Positions 5,665-8,319 of a DNA stretch of 8,319 bases are shown here, one piece after another. How positions within the stretch are numbered: the stretch's first letter is position 1; each line of letters opens with the position of its first letter. The notes below the pieces were generated by a model that was given only the letters and a program-made list of their open reading frames with translations, made no database searches and had not been told where the DNA came from. A program made the position numbers and the translations under genes. The stretch is from Microcoleaceae cyanobacterium UBA9251 (GTDB taxonomy: Bacteria > Cyanobacteriota > Cyanobacteriia > Cyanobacteriales > Microcoleaceae): the NCBI GenBank assembly GCA_003542015.1, contig DPLL01000353.1, forward strand, positions 1 through 8,319, in the 5' to 3' direction.

Positions 5665-5669
5665 AGGAG
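5665..5669 (+). promoter_or_regulatory. Ribosome binding site deciding the acnB start
   Basis: AGGAG ends nine bases before the ATG at 5679. The earlier in-frame ATG at 5655 has no such site and would add eight residues not found in AcnB proteins, so 5679 is preferred. Confidence 0.85.
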
Positions 5670-5678
5670 ACACCAGAA

Positions 5679-8294
5679 ATGCTTGAATCTTACCGCCAAC
5701 AGGCTGCTGAAAGAGCCGCCTTGGGAATTCCACCGCTACCATTAGATGCTCAGCAAACGTCTGAACTTTGCCAACTGCTGAAAAATCCCCCAGCCGGAGA
5801 AGAAGAAACCCTAGTTGAATTATTGCGCGATCGCGTGCCACCAGGAGTAGACCAAGCAGCCTACGTCAAAGCAGGATTTTTGACCAGCATCGCCAAAGGA
5901 GAAATCCACAGTCCCCTCATCACCCCCACATGGGCAGTCTACCTGCTAGGGACAATGATGGGGGGCTACAACGTCCACTCCCTCATCGATTTGCTCAATC
6001 CCACCGCCGAAAGCGCCATTCCCGCCACCGCAGCCCGCGCCCTCAGCAAAACCCTGTTAGTATTTGACGCTTTCCACGATGTTTTGGCATTGTCCGATGT
6101 CAATCCCTATGCTAAGCAGGTAGTGGATTCTTGGGCAGATGCGGAATGGTTTACCGGCCGTCCTTTGCTGCCAGAAGCCATCACCGTAACAGTGTTTAAA
6201 GTGCCGGGAGAGACGAATACCGACGATTTGTCGCCTGCCCCCCAGGCTACCACGCGGCCTGACATTCCCCTGCACGCTTTGGCCATGCTGGAAAGTAAAA
6301 TGCCCGGTGCTCTGCAAACCATTGCCGAATTGAAGCAAAAAGGTCATCCCGTAGCCTACGTTGGCGATGTTGTCGGTACCGGTTCATCCCGGAAATCAGC
6401 GATTAATTCCGTGCTGTGGCACATTGGCAATGATATTCCGTTTGTGCCAAACAAGCGCAGCGGCGGTTATATTCTAGGAAGTGCGATCGCCCCGATTTTC
6501 TTCAATACCGCTGAAGATTCTGGTGCTTTGCCCATCGAATGCGACGTCGCCAAAATGGAAACAGGCATGGTAATTACCATCCATCCCTACAAAGGCGAAA
6601 TCACCAATGAAGCCGGAGAAATCATCTCCACATTCACCCTCAAACCTGACACAATATTAGACGAAGTTCGCGCCGGTGGCCGAATTCCCCTATTAATTGG
6701 ACGCACCTTAACCGACAAAACCCGCGCCGCTTTAGGACTAGAAATCAGCCCTATTTTCACCCGCCCCACCATCCCAGTAGATACGGGCAAAGGCTTTACC
6801 TTAGCACAGAAAATGGTAGGCAAAGCTTGCGGTTTAGTTGGCGTTCGTCCCGGTACATCCTGCGAACCAGTGATGACTACAGTCGGTTCCCAAGACACCA
6901 CCGGCCCGATGACACGGGACGAATTAAAAGAACTAGCTTGTTTAGGATTTAGCGCCGATTTGGTAATCCAAAGTTTTTGTCACACCGCCGCTTATCCCAA
7001 ACCAGTTGATGTCAAAACTCACCATGAATTACCCGATTTCATGGCTCAACGAGGAGGAGTAGCTTTGCGTCCGGGAGACGGCATTATTCACTCTTGGCTA
7101 AACCGGATGTTATTGCCAGATACAGTAGGAACTGGCGGCGATTCTCACACTCGTTTTCCCTTGGGAATTTCCTTTCCAGCAGGTTCGGGATTGGTAGCAT
7201 TTGCTGCTGCTTTGGGCGTCATGCCTTTGGATATGCCGGAATCGATTTTAGTGCGGTTCAAAGGTGAATTGCAGCCGGGAGTAACCCTGCGGGATGTTGT
7301 GAATGCAATTCCCTATGTGGCCATTCAAAAAGGTATGCTAACCGTCGAAAAACAGAACAAGAAAAACATCTTTTCTGGGCGGATTATGGAGATTGAAGGT
7401 TTGCCCGATTTGAAGGTCGAGCAGGCTTTTGAATTGACTGATGCCACGGCCGAGCGTTCTTGTGCTGGATGCACGATTAAACTGAGCGTGGAGACTGTTT
7501 CTGAGTACATTCGCTCTAATGTCGCGCTGTTGAAAAATATGATGGCGCGGGGCTATGCAGATGGGCGGACGATGATGCGTCGGGTGGCGAAGATGGAGGA
7601 ATGGTTGGCAAATCCGGTGTTGCTGGAGGCTGATGCTGATGCTGAATATGTCGAAATCATTGAGATTGATCTGAATGAGATTAAAGAGCCGATTGTGGCT
7701 GCTCCCAATGACCCGGATAATGTTAAGTTGTTGAGTGAGGTTGCGGGCGATCGCGTTGACGAAGTATTTGTCGGTTCCTGCATGACAAATATCGGTCACT
7801 ACCGCGCCACTGCGAAGGTGTTGGAAGGTGCTGGGGAAGTGAAAACCCGCCTGTGGATTTGTCCCCCAACTCGGATGGATGAACAGCAACTGAAAGAAGA
7901 AGGTTATTACAGCATTTTTGGAGCCGCTGGAGCTCGTACAGAAATGCCGGGGTGCAGTCTTTGTATGGGAAATCAAGCACGAGTTAAAGATGCGACAACG
8001 GTGTTTTCAACTTCTACTCGAAACTTCAACAACCGCATGGGGAAAGACGCACAAGTTTATCTTGGTTCGGCTGAATTAGCGGCAGTGTGTTCGCTGTTGG
8101 GTAAAATTCCTACAGTGCAAGAATACATGGAGATTGTGGCGAAGAAGATTAATCCTTTTGCTGATGATTTGTATCGGTATTTGAATTTCGATCAAATTGC
8201 TGGTTTTGAGGATGATGGGCGAGTGATTGCTTTGGAAGATATGCCTCGGATTGAGGATATTTTGGGCATTCCCGAAGGTGTTTTGAGCAAGTAA
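5679..8294 (+). CDS. acnB: Aconitate hydratase B (bifunctional aconitase / 2-methylisocitrate dehydratase)
   Basis: Cytoplasmic [4Fe-4S] enzyme that interconverts citrate and isocitrate via cis-aconitate, feeding 2-oxoglutarate for nitrogen assimilation in cyanobacteria. It has 871 residues, close to the 865 of E. coli AcnB, and aligns end to end from memory. The order is that of AcnB: N-terminal HEAT-like domain (about 1-150), swivel domain (about 160-370) with GTGSSRKSA (233-241) that contacts substrate, then the three core domains. Cluster ligands are Cys701 in VGSCMTNIGH and Cys759 and Cys762 in MPGCSLCMGNQ. GSQDTTGPMTRDE (403-415), GDSHTRFP (487-494) and STSTRNFNNR (777-786, with Arg781 and Arg786) complete the active site. 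No damage is visible. The start follows MLESYRQQAAERAALG, the usual AcnB N-terminus. It follows the transposon on the same strand but has its own leader, so it is probably transcribed alone. E. coli AcnB, without its cluster, binds mRNA; whether this one does is unknown. Confidence 0.98.
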   Translation: MLESYRQQAAERAALGIPPLPLDAQQTSELCQLLKNPPAGEEETLVELLRDRVPPGVDQAAYVKAGFLTSIAKGEIHSPLITPTWAVYLLGTMMGGYNVHSLIDLLNPTAESAIPATAARALSKTLLVFDAFHDVLALSDVNPYAKQVVDSWADAEWFTGRPLLPEAITVTVFKVPGETNTDDLSPAPQATTRPDIPLHALAMLESKMPGALQTIAELKQKGHPVAYVGDVVGTGSSRKSAINSVLWHIGNDIPFVPNKRSGGYILGSAIAPIFFNTAEDSGALPIECDVAKMETGMVITIHPYKGEITNEAGEIISTFTLKPDTILDEVRAGGRIPLLIGRTLTDKTRAALGLEISPIFTRPTIPVDTGKGFTLAQKMVGKACGLVGVRPGTSCEPVMTTVGSQDTTGPMTRDELKELACLGFSADLVIQSFCHTAAYPKPVDVKTHHELPDFMAQRGGVALRPGDGIIHSWLNRMLLPDTVGTGGDSHTRFPLGISFPAGSGLVAFAAALGVMPLDMPESILVRFKGELQPGVTLRDVVNAIPYVAIQKGMLTVEKQNKKNIFSGRIMEIEGLPDLKVEQAFELTDATAERSCAGCTIKLSVETVSEYIRSNVALLKNMMARGYADGRTMMRRVAKMEEWLANPVLLEADADAEYVEIIEIDLNEIKEPIVAAPNDPDNVKLLSEVAGDRVDEVFVGSCMTNIGHYRATAKVLEGAGEVKTRLWICPPTRMDEQQLKEEGYYSIFGAAGARTEMPGCSLCMGNQARVKDATTVFSTSTRNFNNRMGKDAQVYLGSAELAAVCSLLGKIPTVQEYMEIVAKKINPFADDLYRYLNFDQIAGFEDDGRVIALEDMPRIEDILGIPEGVLSK

Positions 8295-8303
8295 AAAAGT
8301 GCG

Positions 8304-8319
8304 GTGACTGAGCGTAGTC
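8304..8319. repeat. Dispersed repeat motif, copy 2 (cut by the window end)
   Basis: GTGACTGAGCGTAGTC begins ten bases after the acnB stop and runs to the last base. It resembles the motif at 619-638 (CTGAGCGAAGTC), differing by T for A in the core. It contains GACT/AGTC arms (8306 is G) that could form a small hairpin. A location just downstream of a stop codon is common for such elements. Confidence 0.55.

Larger units (their letters stand above)
25..7754. repeat. HIP1 octamers GCGATCGC (eight copies)
   Basis: Perfect GCGATCGC palindromes start at 25, 130, 1876, 2917, 3373, 5827, 6483 and 7747. Five lie in the GGDEF-EAL gene and three in acnB; none lies between 3381 and 5826, which holds the transposable element. 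HIP1 is the highly iterated palindrome of many cyanobacterial genomes, so these copies are the main evidence for the taxon. Confidence 0.9.

Noticed and set aside
5451..5678. NtcA binding site (GTA-N8-TAC) upstream of acnB
   Set aside because: No such spaced pair was found in the leader.
5655..5681. Earlier in-frame ATG at 5655 as the acnB start
   Set aside because: No ribosome binding site precedes it, it adds eight residues absent from AcnB proteins, and AGGAG is ideally placed for the ATG at 5679.
7338..7976. Open frame of 212 residues on the minus strand
   Set aside because: Lies wholly opposite the conserved acnB core; its sequence is Arg/His/Ser-rich low-quality translation with no domain, typical of an antisense shadow.

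Overview
The window looks like chromosomal DNA from a filamentous, Microcoleus/Oscillatoria-like cyanobacterium; the genus is a guess. The main clue is the octamer GCGATCGC (HIP1), which occurs eight times in 8.3 kb against roughly 0.1 expected by chance. Supporting clues are heptamer tandem repeats of the cyanobacterial STRR type and proteins that read like cyanobacterial family members.

Layout: (1) 12-3923, minus strand, is a 1303-residue cytoplasmic signalling protein with the order PAS - GAF - LOV-like PAS - GAF - PAS - GGDEF - EAL. It should make and break cyclic di-GMP and probably senses blue light through the second PAS domain, which has the LOV cysteine motif NCRLLQ. Its gene carries extra in-frame segments in domain loops. 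The largest, inside the EAL domain (about 519-686), is a mosaic of nucleotide repeats. (2) 3924-4223 is the divergent intergenic region, with the start signals of the signalling gene on one side and the left end of a transposable element on the other. (3) 4224-5450, plus strand, is a tnpB gene of the IS200/IS605 (IS1341-like) group with no tnpA beside it. It has a relocated RuvC glutamate, has lost its zinc-ribbon cysteines, and is followed by hairpins consistent with an omega-RNA and right end. (4) 5451-5678 is the acnB leader, with a near-perfect 13-bp direct repeat and a strong ribosome binding site. (5) 5679-8294, plus strand, is acnB, aconitate hydratase B, complete with its [4Fe-4S] cysteines. 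(6) 8295-8319 ends in part of a dispersed repeat that also occurs inside the signalling gene.

The genes do not form one pathway. acnB is central carbon metabolism (citrate to isocitrate, feeding 2-oxoglutarate synthesis), the minus-strand gene is second-messenger signalling, and tnpB is an inserted selfish element between them. The points most worth following are the repeat mosaic inside a catalytic domain, the LOV-GGDEF-EAL architecture, and the rearranged TnpB active site with its putative guide RNA. I see no wholly undescribed multi-gene system here.
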